Source: Bradyrhizobium icense (lineage in GTDB: Bacteria; Pseudomonadota; Alphaproteobacteria; Rhizobiales; Xanthobacteraceae). From it: 64,000 bases of DNA. Both the position numbers and the translations under genes were made by a program. Of the stretch, positions 33,971-45,057 are shown piece by piece; the stretch's first letter is position 1, and each line of letters opens with the position of its first letter. The notes under the pieces were generated by a model, which had not been told where the DNA came from, searched no databases, and saw only the letters and a list, made by a program, of their open reading frames with translations. The stretch is from positions 930,001 through 994,000 of the forward strand of contig NZ_CP016428.1 in the NCBI RefSeq assembly GCF_001693385.1. Reading direction: 5' to 3'.

Positions 33971-34447
33971 TTATCGCCACTCGACCTTGGTGATCTCGTA
34001 GGCCTTGGCGCCGCCAGGAGCCACGACCTCAACGGTCGAGCCCTTCTTCTTGCCGATCAGCGCGCGAGCCAGCGGCGAAGTGATCGAGATGCGGCCCTTC
34101 TTGGCATCGGCTTCCGGCTCGCCCACGATTTGCCACACCGTTTTCTTCTCGGTGTCTTCGTCGACCAGCGTGACGGTGGCGCCGAACTTCACGGTGTCGC
34201 CCGAGAGCTTCGAGATGTCGATCACGTCGGCGCGCGCGAGCTTGTCTTCGAGCTCGGCAATGCGGCCTTCGTTGTGCGACTGCTCTTCCTTGGCGGCGTG
34301 ATATTCCGCGTTCTCCGAAAGGTCACCGTGCGAGCGCGCCTCGGCGATATGTTCGATGATGCGCGGACGCTCCACCGACTGGCGCTGCTTCAATTCGACC
34401 TCCAGGGCGGCATACCCGCTAGCAGTCATCGGAACCTTGTCCATCAT
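33971..34447 (-). CDS. greA: Transcription elongation factor GreA
   Basis: A 158-residue factor. The N-terminal coiled coil holds [18 protein letters not shown], with the DxxEN acidic tip that reaches into the RNA polymerase secondary channel; the C-terminal FKBP-like domain ends with [18 protein letters not shown] and [10 protein letters not shown]. It rescues backtracked polymerase by stimulating transcript cleavage. The start is one of two adjacent ATGs (34447 or 34444); the open frame 30 codons further up is not supported. It lies downstream of carB on the same strand by about 215 bases. Confidence 0.95.
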   Translation of the reverse strand: MMDKVPMTASGYAALEVELKQRQSVERPRIIEHIAEARSHGDLSENAEYHAAKEEQSHNEGRIAELEDKLARADVIDISKLSGDTVKFGATVTLVDEDTEKKTVWQIVGEPEADAKKGRISITSPLARALIGKKKGSTVEVVAPGGAKAYEITKVEWR

Positions 34448-34661
34448 CTCTTTCCGTCCTTCCCTCGTGCGAGCCGCCAGAGGTTGCGCGCACGAGCCAC
34501 GCTTTCGATTTCGATCAGGCCCTTGAACTCGACACACGAACCCGCCAGCCCGTTGATTTTAGGCCCCGTTAGGGGCCTTACAACATCCAAACGGGCGGTG
34601 GGTTCCAGCCATGCCGGCTTTGTTGCCGATCGTTTCGCGGGCATTTTCGCCCGGCGAACGA

Positions 34662-38126
<3,465 letters not shown>

Positions 38127-38152
38127 CAGCTCTCAGACTGGATTTTGGGCAC

Positions 38153-38180
38153 AAAAAAAGGGCGCGCAGCCGCGCGTCCC
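38153..38180 (-). terminator. Terminator 27 bases before carB: candidate attenuator
   Basis: GGG, a bulged A, CGCGC, loop GGCT, GCGCGCCC on the minus strand (38180-38160), then seven T (38159-38153). The carB ATG is at 38126, leaving no room for a promoter after the hairpin. Transcription of carB must therefore pass through it. Confidence 0.75.
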
Positions 38181-38343
38181 CTAAGCCAAGAGCGCGGGTC
38201 ACCCTCGCGCGCGGGTGGTCTTTAGACCAGATTCCGCACCCGCGAAACCCCCAAAGAGCCCCAATCAACCGCGTTTTTTGGAGGAAGTTGCGATGATTGC
38301 CGAGGCCCGGCTTCGCCTTTGGGCTACGCCGCGGGAGCCTTCG

Positions 38344-38446
38344 CTACGATAGGGCTTGCCGAGCCGAGGTCCGCCTTCGCTCCGCTACGGCGCGACAGCC
38401 TTCGCCACCGCTGGCTTGCCGAGCCGAAGCTGCGGAGCAGCGAAGG
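38344..38446. repeat. Two 60-bp related repeat units
   Basis: GCTTGCCGAGCCGA occurs at 38354-38367 and 38414-38427, with similar flanks (GCCTTCGC... before each). They lie between the carB leader and the tRNA-like element. Confidence 0.6.
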
Positions 38447-38447
38447 C

Positions 38448-38523
38448 TGGAGGCCCGGCCTGGATTTGAACCAGGATAAAGAGCATTGCACTGCTCCCGC
38501 GTCGACGCTTCCGCCACCGGGCC
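38448..38523 (-). tRNA. tRNA-like element with abnormal anticodon arm (Cys-like ends), probably degenerate
   Basis: Exactly 76 nt with encoded CCA. Acceptor GGCCCGG/CCGGGCC is a perfect seven pairs; T-arm CCTGG-TTCAAAT-CCAGG is perfect; D-arm has only GCG/CGC and lacks the GG of a normal D-loop. The anticodon hairpin pairs as GAGCA/TGCTC with a six-base loop GTGCAA, or as GGAGC/GCTCT with an eight-base loop. U73 and the GCA triplet after a U suggest a cysteine tRNA, but the D-arm start resembles tRNA-Leu. It would not be a standard tRNA. It lies between the methyltransferase gene and carB, same strand. Confidence 0.5.
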
Positions 38524-38602
38524 GAGGCAATCATTGCCCATCACGGTGCGGTGAACCATCCTTACCGTGCTTTAGGGTTAACAACCCTAGCGCGCGTTGT
38601 GC

Positions 38603-39307
38603 TCAATGGCGTTGGAGTGCGTGCCGCGCCACAAATGTCATGCGCCACGGATTGTGGCCGATGTTCTGATGCGCGCGGGAGGCGGTGAAGCCGGCGGCGG
38701 CGAGCTTCTCGATCATCTCGCCTTCGCTGTAGCGCTGCAGCCCGACGCGGGTACGCAGTTGGCGGTAGTCCGACAGCGCCGTGCTGGCGAGGCCGTAGAG
38801 CGCGTCCTTCAGAAAGCCATGAGTGCGCGCGAACTTCAGGAGCGCCACCACGTCTCTGGCCATGCCGACTTCTGGCCGCAGGATGTCGCCGAGCACCAGG
38901 CGACCGTTGGGCTTCAACAACCGGCGAATGACGGCAAACGCTGAATCCAGCTCCCCTGGCGTCATGTATTGCGCGACCGAATTCATGACGACGAGATCGA
39001 TCGAGCTCTCGTTCATCGTCCGCAGTTCATCGAGCGAGCGGACGCGGATCTTGGTGTTCGGCGCAAAACGCGCGATCAGCCGGCCGCGAACGCCGGGCGC
39101 CGGTTCGGCCAGATAGAGTTTTGCGCAGGCATCCGCCACCTTGGCGGCTGAAAGCGCCTCGCCGCAGGCATAGTCCAGCACGACGGCCTCGGGCGAAGCG
39201 ATATAGCCGATGATATCGCGTGCGATGATCTGGAAGTGCACGTCGCGATGCAGCCTGCTCGCATAAATCGTATGCGTGGAATCGTAGTAGTCGATCCATT
39301 CGTCCAT
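38603..39307 (-). CDS. Class I SAM-dependent methyltransferase
   Basis: A 234-residue protein with a class I Rossmann methyltransferase core: VVLDYACGEALSAAKVADA as motif I (D-Y-A-C-G-E in place of D-x-G-x-G), an acidic end of strand 2, SIDLVVMNSVAQYMTPGEL as motif IV, then LLKPNGRLVLGDIL. The substrate is unknown. I take the ATG at 39307 (MDEWIDYYDSTHTIYAS); the 29 codons upstream in frame overlap the divergent dps promoter region. The C-terminus H-N-P-W-R-M-T-F-V-A is similar to lipid/sugar methyltransferases, but no more can be said. Confidence 0.82.
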   Translation of the reverse strand: MDEWIDYYDSTHTIYASRLHRDVHFQIIARDIIGYIASPEAVVLDYACGEALSAAKVADACAKLYLAEPAPGVRGRLIARFAPNTKIRVRSLDELRTMNESSIDLVVMNSVAQYMTPGELDSAFAVIRRLLKPNGRLVLGDILRPEVGMARDVVALLKFARTHGFLKDALYGLASTALSDYRQLRTRVGLQRYSEGEMIEKLAAAGFTASRAHQNIGHNPWRMTFVARHALQRH

Positions 39308-39429
39308 CGCAGTCGGGTCCGGCAAAACTGGGGGGTTCCTGCAGCGGAACCGGTACTTAGGTGGGGCGTTAGACGGTCCGGCGCTCCCTGCCAATGCCGT
39401 CGTGCCAATTCCTAACAGGAAGGTTCAAC

Positions 39430-39963
39430 GTGAGCAAAACAAGCAATAAATCCGACAAAATATCCCCCGACCTCGATACGCCGACCGACCTGCCACCGGC
39501 CGCCGTGGACAAGATCTCGGCCTCGCTCAATACGCTGCTGGCAGACGCTTTCGCACTCTATCTGAAGACCAAGAACTTCCACTGGCACGTCAGCGGCCGT
39601 CATTTCCGCGACTATCACCTCATGCTTGACGAGCAGTCGGAAGCGATCTTCGCCACCACCGACCAACTCGCTGAACGGGTGCGCAAACTCGGCGGTACCA
39701 CGTTGCGCTCGATCGGGCAGGTCGCCAAGCTGCAGACCATCAAGGACAACAACGAGGACTACGTGCCGCCGCGCGAAATGCTGCGCGAGCTGATGGAAGA
39801 CAACAAGCATGTGGCGGCCGCGATGCGCAAGGCACACAAGCTCGCCGACGAGCACGAGGATTCCGGCACTGCGGGCCTGCTCGAAACCTTCATCGACGAA
39901 ACCGAGCGCCGCACCTGGTTCCTGTTCGAGGCCAGCCGTCAGGAAGGCGCCAACGTGGCATGA
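39430..39963 (+). CDS. dps: Dps-family ferritin-like DNA-protection protein
   Basis: A 177-residue four-helix protein. NFHWHVSGRHFRDYHLMLDEQSEAIF contains the Dps ferroxidase ligands (H-W-H, D, E-x-x-x-x-F) at the dimer interface. The N-terminus is polar and lysine-containing, as in DNA-binding Dps. It oxidises Fe2+ with peroxide and stores iron. The GTG at 39430 is preferred because AGGAAGG lies just upstream; an ATG at 39394 has no ribosome site. A hairpin follows the stop. Divergent from the methyltransferase gene. Confidence 0.9.
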   Translation: MSKTSNKSDKISPDLDTPTDLPPAAVDKISASLNTLLADAFALYLKTKNFHWHVSGRHFRDYHLMLDEQSEAIFATTDQLAERVRKLGGTTLRSIGQVAKLQTIKDNNEDYVPPREMLRELMEDNKHVAAAMRKAHKLADEHEDSGTAGLLETFIDETERRTWFLFEASRQEGANVA

Positions 39964-39980
39964 GTCGTTGAGGGCGAACG

Positions 39981-40000
39981 GCTCCGGCGATAGCCGGAGC
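39981..40000 (+). terminator. Hairpin after dps
   Basis: GCTCCGGC/GCCGGAGC with a GATA loop, eight perfect pairs, but no T-run. Likely the 3' end of the dps message. Confidence 0.5.
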
Positions 40001-40210
40001 CCGCCCGCGCCCGGTCAACGGGCCCGGAAGGCAGGCGCGCACAAAGCAGGCGCGCATAAAGAATGTGCTGCGCGATTCCGATAATCAATTTAAGCGAGCC
40101 TGCGCGAGACTGCCTTTATGCTGCATAGCGGCCGGCGCATTTGGGTGTCTGGCGGTCTGGCGATATGAATGCAACTTTAAAGCGCATACTGTAAAATTTG
40201 GAATCCAGCG

Positions 40211-40549
40211 ATGCAGAAAATTGTCGAATTCCGTGACGTGACGTCGTCCGGCCGTCGTGCCGGCCCATCCGGACAGCGCGCCGGCGACACGCCGGTCGCG
40301 CCATCGGCGCCGCCGTCGATCGAACCGATCTATGCGGTGGTCGATTCATTGTCTCGCACCCTGGAATGCATCAAGACGATGTGCGCGAACGTTCCGAACG
40401 GGCCGATCCGCGACAAGCTGGAGATCGAACGGACAAATCTCGTCATCGGGCTTTTCGTCGCGCGGATCGCGGCGATGCGGATTTCGTCGAGCGAGCCGGT
40501 GCCGGCGGCCTTGGCCCAGCCGAGTTTTCCGATTGCCAGGCGCGGATGA
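40211..40549 (+). CDS. Hypothetical protein
   Basis: A 112-residue ORF. A disordered, Pro/Ser-rich N-terminal third is followed by a helical segment (VVDSLSRTLECIKTMCANVP then NGPIRDKLEIERTNLVIGLF). No family was recognised and no strong ribosome site is visible. Its end runs to seven bases from the cupin gene on the other strand. Confidence 0.5.
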   Translation: MQKIVEFRDVTSSGRRAGPSGQRAGDTPVAPSAPPSIEPIYAVVDSLSRTLECIKTMCANVPNGPIRDKLEIERTNLVIGLFVARIAAMRISSSEPVPAALAQPSFPIARRG

Positions 40550-40556
40550 CGGCTTT

Positions 40557-41090
40557 TCACCGCGTGCTGCGTTTCCATAGCCGGACCAGCGGCCCGTCTT
40601 CGCCCCGCACCGGATCGGTCTTCGGCAACTTCACCTCCGGGATCGTCTTCAGCGCCTTGGCGTGGTTCTCCGGCGTCGGACGCGTGATCTGCATCGGCGG
40701 TCCGGGCGGATAGGCGCCGACCACGCAGAAATCGGGAGTTGCGAACACGCATTGATGCCCGGTGCCGGCCGGGAGGATGGCGACATCGCCGGGCGTGATC
40801 TCGAACTCCTGGCCGCGGTTGCCGCCGAAGCGGACGCAGGCCCGGCCGCGGGCGACGCCGAGCGCCTCATGCACCGTGGCGTGGTAGTGCACATAGTCGT
40901 AGACGCCATTGCGCCACATCGCGCCCCAGCCATTTGCGCCGAACAACCCCTCGATGGTCTTCTCCGGGTGATCGTTGGCGACATCGACCGCGCCTTTGTA
41001 GACCAGGAACGGCAGGGGATTGTTGGGCACGAGGCCGTCATCCTCGAACACAAAGGTGAGCGGCTCGATATCGGTGCTGACGACGGACAT
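40557..41090 (-). CDS. Cupin-domain protein (YjlB-like)
   Basis: A 177-residue protein. The cupin core is seen as DYVHYHATVHEALGVARGRA (motif 1, G-X5-H-X-H-X4-E-like) and VAILPAGTGHQC (motif 2, G-D-V-x-x-x-P-x-G-x-x-H), ligands for one metal ion. The overall match is to YjlB-type cupins, whose function is unknown. The ATG at 41090 has GGAGAG nine bases upstream; five upstream codons are ignored. Confidence 0.8.
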   Translation of the reverse strand: MSVVSTDIEPLTFVFEDDGLVPNNPLPFLVYKGAVDVANDHPEKTIEGLFGANGWGAMWRNGVYDYVHYHATVHEALGVARGRACVRFGGNRGQEFEITPGDVAILPAGTGHQCVFATPDFCVVGAYPPGPPMQITRPTPENHAKALKTIPEVKLPKTDPVRGEDGPLVRLWKRSTR

Positions 41091-41118
41091 GGTTGCTCTC
41101 CACAAATCGCAGCAGATC

Positions 41119-41213
41119 GTAGGGTGGGCAAAGGAGCGTTAGCGACGTGCCCACCATTCCGCGCGCGGACGTGAATGGTGGGCACGGCGCAAGTGCGCCT
41201 TTGCCTACCCTAC
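41119..41213. repeat. 95-bp palindromic repeat, copy 2
   Basis: The same family as 32957-33046: GTAGGGTGGGCAAA... to ...CTACCCTAC, with GTGCCCACCATT/AATGGTGGGCAC inside. It is between the cupin and thioesterase genes, both on the minus strand. Confidence 0.88.
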
Positions 41214-41236
41214 AGCTCCAAACCACCCTCCGCGCT

Positions 41237-41737
41237 TCACGTTCCCTTCGGAATCTCGAAAACCAGGCACGTTGTCGTCGCATGCGCGAGCAGCCGGCCT
41301 TTGGCGTCGGTGATGCGCGCTTCCGCCGTCGCTGCGCGGCGACCGACATTGAGCGTCTTGCCCTCGCTGCGGACGGGGCCGGTATCCTTGGTCATGCCCC
41401 TGATGAAAGAGATCTTGAATTCCAGCGTGGTGTAGCCGGTGCCGGCGGGAAGGGCGCTATGCACCGCGAGCCCCATCGCGGAATCCAGCAGGATCGCGGC
41501 ATAGCCGCCATGCACCGAACCGATCGGATTGTAATGCCGGAAGCCCGGCACGCTGTAGAACACCACATGTCCCTTCTCGGCGGTGGAATCGAACGGCTCG
41601 ACGTTCTGCATGATCGGCGGCGCCGGCAGCTTGCCGTCGAAGATGCCGCGGACGAATTCGAGGCCCGACATCGAGGCCATCACCTCCGTCGGCGTTACGC
41701 CGTATTCGACCTGCGGAGCGACGGGATTGTCGTCCAT
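41237..41737 (-). CDS. PaaI-family hotdog-fold thioesterase
   Basis: A 166-residue protein with the hotdog-fold pattern HYNPIGSVHGGYAAILLDSAMGLAVHS (the H-G-G-x-x-x-x-L-x-D catalytic block), then TLEFKISFIRG and an A-A-T-A-E-A-R-I-x-D strand. It hydrolyses an acyl- or aryl-CoA of unknown identity. The ATG at 41737 begins MDDNPVAPQVEYG. It lies between a palindromic repeat and an IS630 element. Confidence 0.85.
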   Translation of the reverse strand: MDDNPVAPQVEYGVTPTEVMASMSGLEFVRGIFDGKLPAPPIMQNVEPFDSTAEKGHVVFYSVPGFRHYNPIGSVHGGYAAILLDSAMGLAVHSALPAGTGYTTLEFKISFIRGMTKDTGPVRSEGKTLNVGRRAATAEARITDAKGRLLAHATTTCLVFEIPKGT

Positions 41738-41822
41738 GGAGTTGGCTCCCGATGTTCGATGATGAATACCATATTAACGCGCGCCGATGCCCGCAATCAT
41801 CGTGTCCCGGACGCGGTGCAGC

Positions 41823-42401
41823 CTAGAGCGTTAGCCTATCAGGTTGCAAGTAGCCGGCGGCGGTGAAGTAGTTTGTGGATTCTGCTGGCGTGTAGGTGTC
41901 GACGGTGCGCCCGATAGCGTCCCAAAGGCCGCCGACGGTGCGTTCGGCGGCCTTTCGCAAGCTTGCTTTGAGCTTGGCGAAGGCGTTTTCGATCGGGTTG
42001 AAGTCGGGGCTATAGGGCGGAAGGTAGAGAAGCGTCGCGCCAGCTGCCTCGATCATCTCACGTATGCGGGGCCCTTTGTGGCTGGAGAGGTTGTCCATGA
42101 TGACAATAGCGTCGTCCGGGAGCTCGGGGACGAGCACCTTTTCGATGTAGGTTTCAAAGGCATCGCGATTGATGGGACCATCGAGCACCCAGGGCGCGAT
42201 GATGCCGCGCGTGGTGAGGGCGGCGACGCAGGTTGTTGTTTTCCAGTGGCCGTGAGGAACGCTGGCCCGCAGGCGTTCTCCGCGCAGACATCGACCATGT
42301 GTTCGCGCCATGTTGGTCGATGCCCAGGTCTCGTCGATGAAGACGAGCCGATCCCGGTCGAGCTTGCCCTGGCTCTCGCGCCAGGCCTGGCGTCGCGTCA
42401 A
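41823..42401 (-). CDS. IS630 transposase, C-terminal (catalytic) frame
   Basis: The catalytic DDE domain: LVFIDETWAST holds the first Asp, AIVIMDNLSSHKGPRI the second, and PPYSPDFNPIENAFAKLKA the final Glu. It is open back to the A7 slip site at 42439-42445, where it would be joined to the N-terminal frame by a ribosomal frameshift; the TTG at 42401 is only the first possible start in this frame. The stop TAG uses the flanking TA of the target plus one base of chromosomal DNA, so it is not in the element itself. Confidence 0.85.
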   Translation of the reverse strand: MTRRQAWRESQGKLDRDRLVFIDETWASTNMARTHGRCLRGERLRASVPHGHWKTTTCVAALTTRGIIAPWVLDGPINRDAFETYIEKVLVPELPDDAIVIMDNLSSHKGPRIREMIEAAGATLLYLPPYSPDFNPIENAFAKLKASLRKAAERTVGGLWDAIGRTVDTYTPAESTNYFTAAGYLQPDRLTL

Positions 42402-42874
42402 GACATCCGGGCGATCTTGCTCTGTGGCATGGGCGGTCTTTTTTTACGCGTGATCTTGTGCCGCTCGAAGAAGCGTCGGATCGTGCCATAACCAAAGGAC
42501 AGGCCTTGTTTGCTCAAGCTATCACGCAATTCCTCGATGGTGATGTCGGGTGAGGCCTTGAGCAGAGCCACGATCGTCGCATGATGGGCATCAATCCGGT
42601 GGGACTTGCGATCGCCGCCCTGAGCTCTCGGCTGGGCATCGCCTTGCTCCCGCTCGCGCGTTCGCCAGCGGCTTACGCTCGCCGCGCTGACGCCAAATCG
42701 CTCAGCAGCCTGCCGACCTGAAACGCCGCCTCCAATACAGGCCAGCACACGTTCGCGCAGATCCATCGACAGCGGTTTCGCCATGCCCGCCGGCCTCCAG
42801 TCCGGCGACCAGCTTGAATCACTAAAATGCTGATTTGTGAATCCCCGACGATTCAGTCAGATGGGCTAACGCTC
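41826..42874 (-). mobile_element. IS630-family insertion sequence, apparently intact
   Basis: A 1049-bp element. The ends form 15-base inverted repeats with one mismatch (GAGCGTTAGCC[T/C]ATC) at 41826-41840 and 42860-42874, flanked on each side by the dinucleotide TA (41824-41825 and 42875-42876), the IS630/Tc1 target duplication. It contains two overlapping reading frames of one transposase. It has inserted into a palindromic repeat: the flanks re-join as a CCGGGAC/GTCCCGG hairpin. Confidence 0.92.
42398..42784 (-). CDS. IS630 transposase, N-terminal (DNA-binding) frame
   Basis: A 128-residue frame. The paired HTH reads LRERVLACIGGGVSGRQAAE then RFGVSAASVSRWR, and a second helical part ITIEELRDSLSKQGLSFGYGT has a second HTH. 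The frame passes over the A7 run (42445-42439) at RKKRP and then stops at 42398. A shift at the run would give ...KKTAHATEQDRPDVL and the catalytic frame. Confidence 0.85.
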   Translation of the reverse strand: MAKPLSMDLRERVLACIGGGVSGRQAAERFGVSAASVSRWRTREREQGDAQPRAQGGDRKSHRIDAHHATIVALLKASPDITIEELRDSLSKQGLSFGYGTIRRFFERHKITRKKRPPMPQSKIARMS

Positions 42875-42876
42875 TA

Positions 42877-43008
42877 GACGATGCGAAGCATCGTCCGGCA
42901 ACGCTGCTCCGCAGAGCCGGGACCCATTTAGCTGGGTGGATGGAGCGTGGGCCCCGGATCAGCAGCGTACCGCGTCGCAAGAGCGGCGCGCGGCGCAGCA
43001 TCCGGGGC
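42877..43008. repeat. Palindromic repeats, left one split by the IS
   Basis: CCGGGAC at 42917-42923 pairs with GTCCCGG at 41804-41810, left of the IS, showing the IS landed inside the repeat. A second hairpin GCCCCGGAT (42951-42959) / ATCCGGGGC (43000-43008) follows. Both are 3' of carA. Confidence 0.7.
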
Positions 43009-43019
43009 ACCGAGAGCGC

Positions 43020-44210
43020 TTACGCCCGCTTGTTCGCCCGCATCAATTCGGCAAACCGCTTGAACAAATAATGCGAGTCGCGCGGGCCCGGGGAGGCTTC
43101 CGGGTGATACTGCACGGAGAACACCGGCTTATCCTTGAGCTCGATGCCGCAATTGGAGCCGTCGAACAGCGAGATGTGGGTCTGCATCGCGCCCTCGGGC
43201 AGCGTGTCCTGGTCGACGGCAAAGCCGTGGTTCATCGAGGTGATCTCCACCTTGCCGGTGGTCTCGTCCTTGACCGGATGATTGGCACCGTGATGGCCCT
43301 GATGCATCTTTTTCGTCTTGGCGCCGACGGCCAGGCCCAGCATCTGATGACCCAGACAAATACCGAAAGTCGGCGTGCCGGACTGGATCACCTGCTGAAT
43401 CACGGGCACCGCATATTTCCCGGTCGCGGCCGGGTCGCCCGGGCCGTTGGAAAGAAACACGCCGTCCGGCTTCATCGCCAGAATGTCTTCGGCCGAGGTC
43501 GTCGCCGGCACCACCGTGACCTTGCAGCCCTCGCCGGCCAAGAGCCGCAAAATGTTGCGCTTGATGCCGTAGTCGATCGCGACGACGTTGAATTCAGGCC
43601 CGTTCTGCCGGCCAAAACCCTTCTGCCAGGCCCACGGCGTTTCGTCCCAGGTGAAGCGCTGGCCGGAAGTCACCATCGGCACCAGGTCCATGCCCTCGAG
43701 GCCCGGCCATTCGCGCGCCTCTTCCTTCAGGCCGTGCAGGTCGAACACGCCGTTCTTCGAATGCGCGATCACCGCGTTCGGCATGCCCTTGCTGCGGATC
43801 AGCGCGGTCAGCGCGCGGGTGTCGATGCCGGAGAGGCCGATGATGCCGCGGGCGCGCAGCCACTGGTCGAGGTGCCGCGTGGCGCGGTAGTTCGAGGGAT
43901 CGGTAATCGCCGAGCGCAGGATCACCCCGCGCGCGCCCGGCGTCGCCGCCATGTTCACCGTCTCGATGTCCTCGTCGTTGGTGCCGACATTGCCGATATG
44001 CGGGAAGGTGAAGGTGATGAGCTGCCCGGCATAGGAGGGATCGGTGAGGATCTCCTCATAACCGGTCATCGCGGTGTTGAAGCAGACCTCGCCGACGGCG
44101 TGGCCTTCCGCGCCGAGGCCGAAGCCTTCCAGCACGGTACCATCGGCAAGCACGAGGAGCGCGGTCGGTTTCAGGTCCGGCCAGGCTGAAGCGTTTTCAG
44201 ATGTTGTCAT
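43020..44210 (-). CDS. carA: Carbamoyl-phosphate synthase small (glutaminase) subunit
   Basis: A 396-residue glutaminase. The N-terminal CarA domain has [20 protein letters not shown]; the class I amidotransferase domain has [16 protein letters not shown] with the catalytic cysteine and [13 protein letters not shown] with the His-Glu pair. It feeds ammonia to CarB. Here carA and carB are separated by a tRNA-like element, a methyltransferase, dps, three further genes and an IS, but both are on the minus strand. Divergent from yqeY. Confidence 0.97.
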   Translation of the reverse strand: MTTSENASAWPDLKPTALLVLADGTVLEGFGLGAEGHAVGEVCFNTAMTGYEEILTDPSYAGQLITFTFPHIGNVGTNDEDIETVNMAATPGARGVILRSAITDPSNYRATRHLDQWLRARGIIGLSGIDTRALTALIRSKGMPNAVIAHSKNGVFDLHGLKEEAREWPGLEGMDLVPMVTSGQRFTWDETPWAWQKGFGRQNGPEFNVVAIDYGIKRNILRLLAGEGCKVTVVPATTSAEDILAMKPDGVFLSNGPGDPAATGKYAVPVIQQVIQSGTPTFGICLGHQMLGLAVGAKTKKMHQGHHGANHPVKDETTGKVEITSMNHGFAVDQDTLPEGAMQTHISLFDGSNCGIELKDKPVFSVQYHPEASPGPRDSHYLFKRFAELMRANKRA

Positions 44211-44510
44211 GAGCGCACTTCATAGTCGCAAGCGCCCCCGCGCGTCAAAGCCGGAAGGCCAGAAAAGCGAGGGGATTCACATGCGTTTACCGCATATTTG
44301 ACAACCGGTTCCGCCGGCCCCCCGCGGTTTTTGGCCAAATCCGGCCGGAGCGGGGGGACATTCGGTGCCGATGCTCCCGTCTCCGGCGCGTCGGTCCCTT
44401 CGCGGATCGCACCGGAATGCCAGTGGCGTGGCCCGCGCAGCCCCTATATAGACGCGGAATCTTCCGATAGACCAAGATCTTTCCGGCGGCACCATTCTCA
44501 GTGAGGCACC

Positions 44511-44966
44511 ATGCTGCGCGACGACATCAACAACGCGGTCAAGGAGGCCATGAAGGCCAAGGACGAGCGCAAGCTCTCCACGCTGCGCATGGTCAATTCG
44601 ACCATCAAGAACGCCGACATCGACGCGCGCGGGCAGGGCAAGCCGCCGCTGTCGGACGCCGACGTGCTCGGCGTGCTGCAGAAGATGATCAAGCAGCGCC
44701 AGGAGTCGGTCGAGCTCTACGACAAGGGCGGCCGTGCCGAGCTTGCCGCGCAGGAGCGCGAGGAGATCGCGGTGATCTCGGCCTATCTGCCGAAGCAGAT
44801 GTCGGACGACGAGGTGAAGGCCGCGATCTCGGCTGCGATTGCCGAAACCGGCGCCGCCGGCATGAAGGACATGGGCAAGGTGATCGGCGTGCTGCGCGCG
44901 AAATTCGCGGGGCAAATGGATTTCGGCAAGGCCAGCGGCTTGGTGAAGGCGGCGCTGACGGGATAA
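44511..44966 (+). CDS. GatB/YqeY-domain protein
   Basis: A 151-residue, wholly helical protein of the YqeY family: MLRDDINNAVKEAMKAKDER, LSTLRMVNSTIKNADIDARG, and then VLQKMIKQRQESVELYDKGG and a C-terminal GKASGLVKAALTG. It is homologous to the tRNA-binding tail domain of the GatB amidotransferase subunit; the physiological role of free YqeY is unclear. GTGAGGCACC precedes the ATG. The position opposite carA, with dnaG and rpoD further on, is usual in alphaproteobacteria. Confidence 0.92.
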   Translation: MLRDDINNAVKEAMKAKDERKLSTLRMVNSTIKNADIDARGQGKPPLSDADVLGVLQKMIKQRQESVELYDKGGRAELAAQEREEIAVISAYLPKQMSDDEVKAAISAAIAETGAAGMKDMGKVIGVLRAKFAGQMDFGKASGLVKAALTG

Positions 44967-45057
44967 TATTTTTTGTGCCTGGGAACCTTCGCGCTGATGA
45001 AACATCGAATGAGTTCAAACCCGGAGTGATGACGTAGCGCAAAGCGCGGAGGAAGGC

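Noticed and set aside
38448..38523. Calling a normal functional tRNA-Cys
   Set aside because: The anticodon loop is 6 or 8 bases and the D-loop lacks GG, so it is listed as tRNA-like only.
42936..44189. 417-codon plus-strand ORF
   Set aside because: Antisense to carA.
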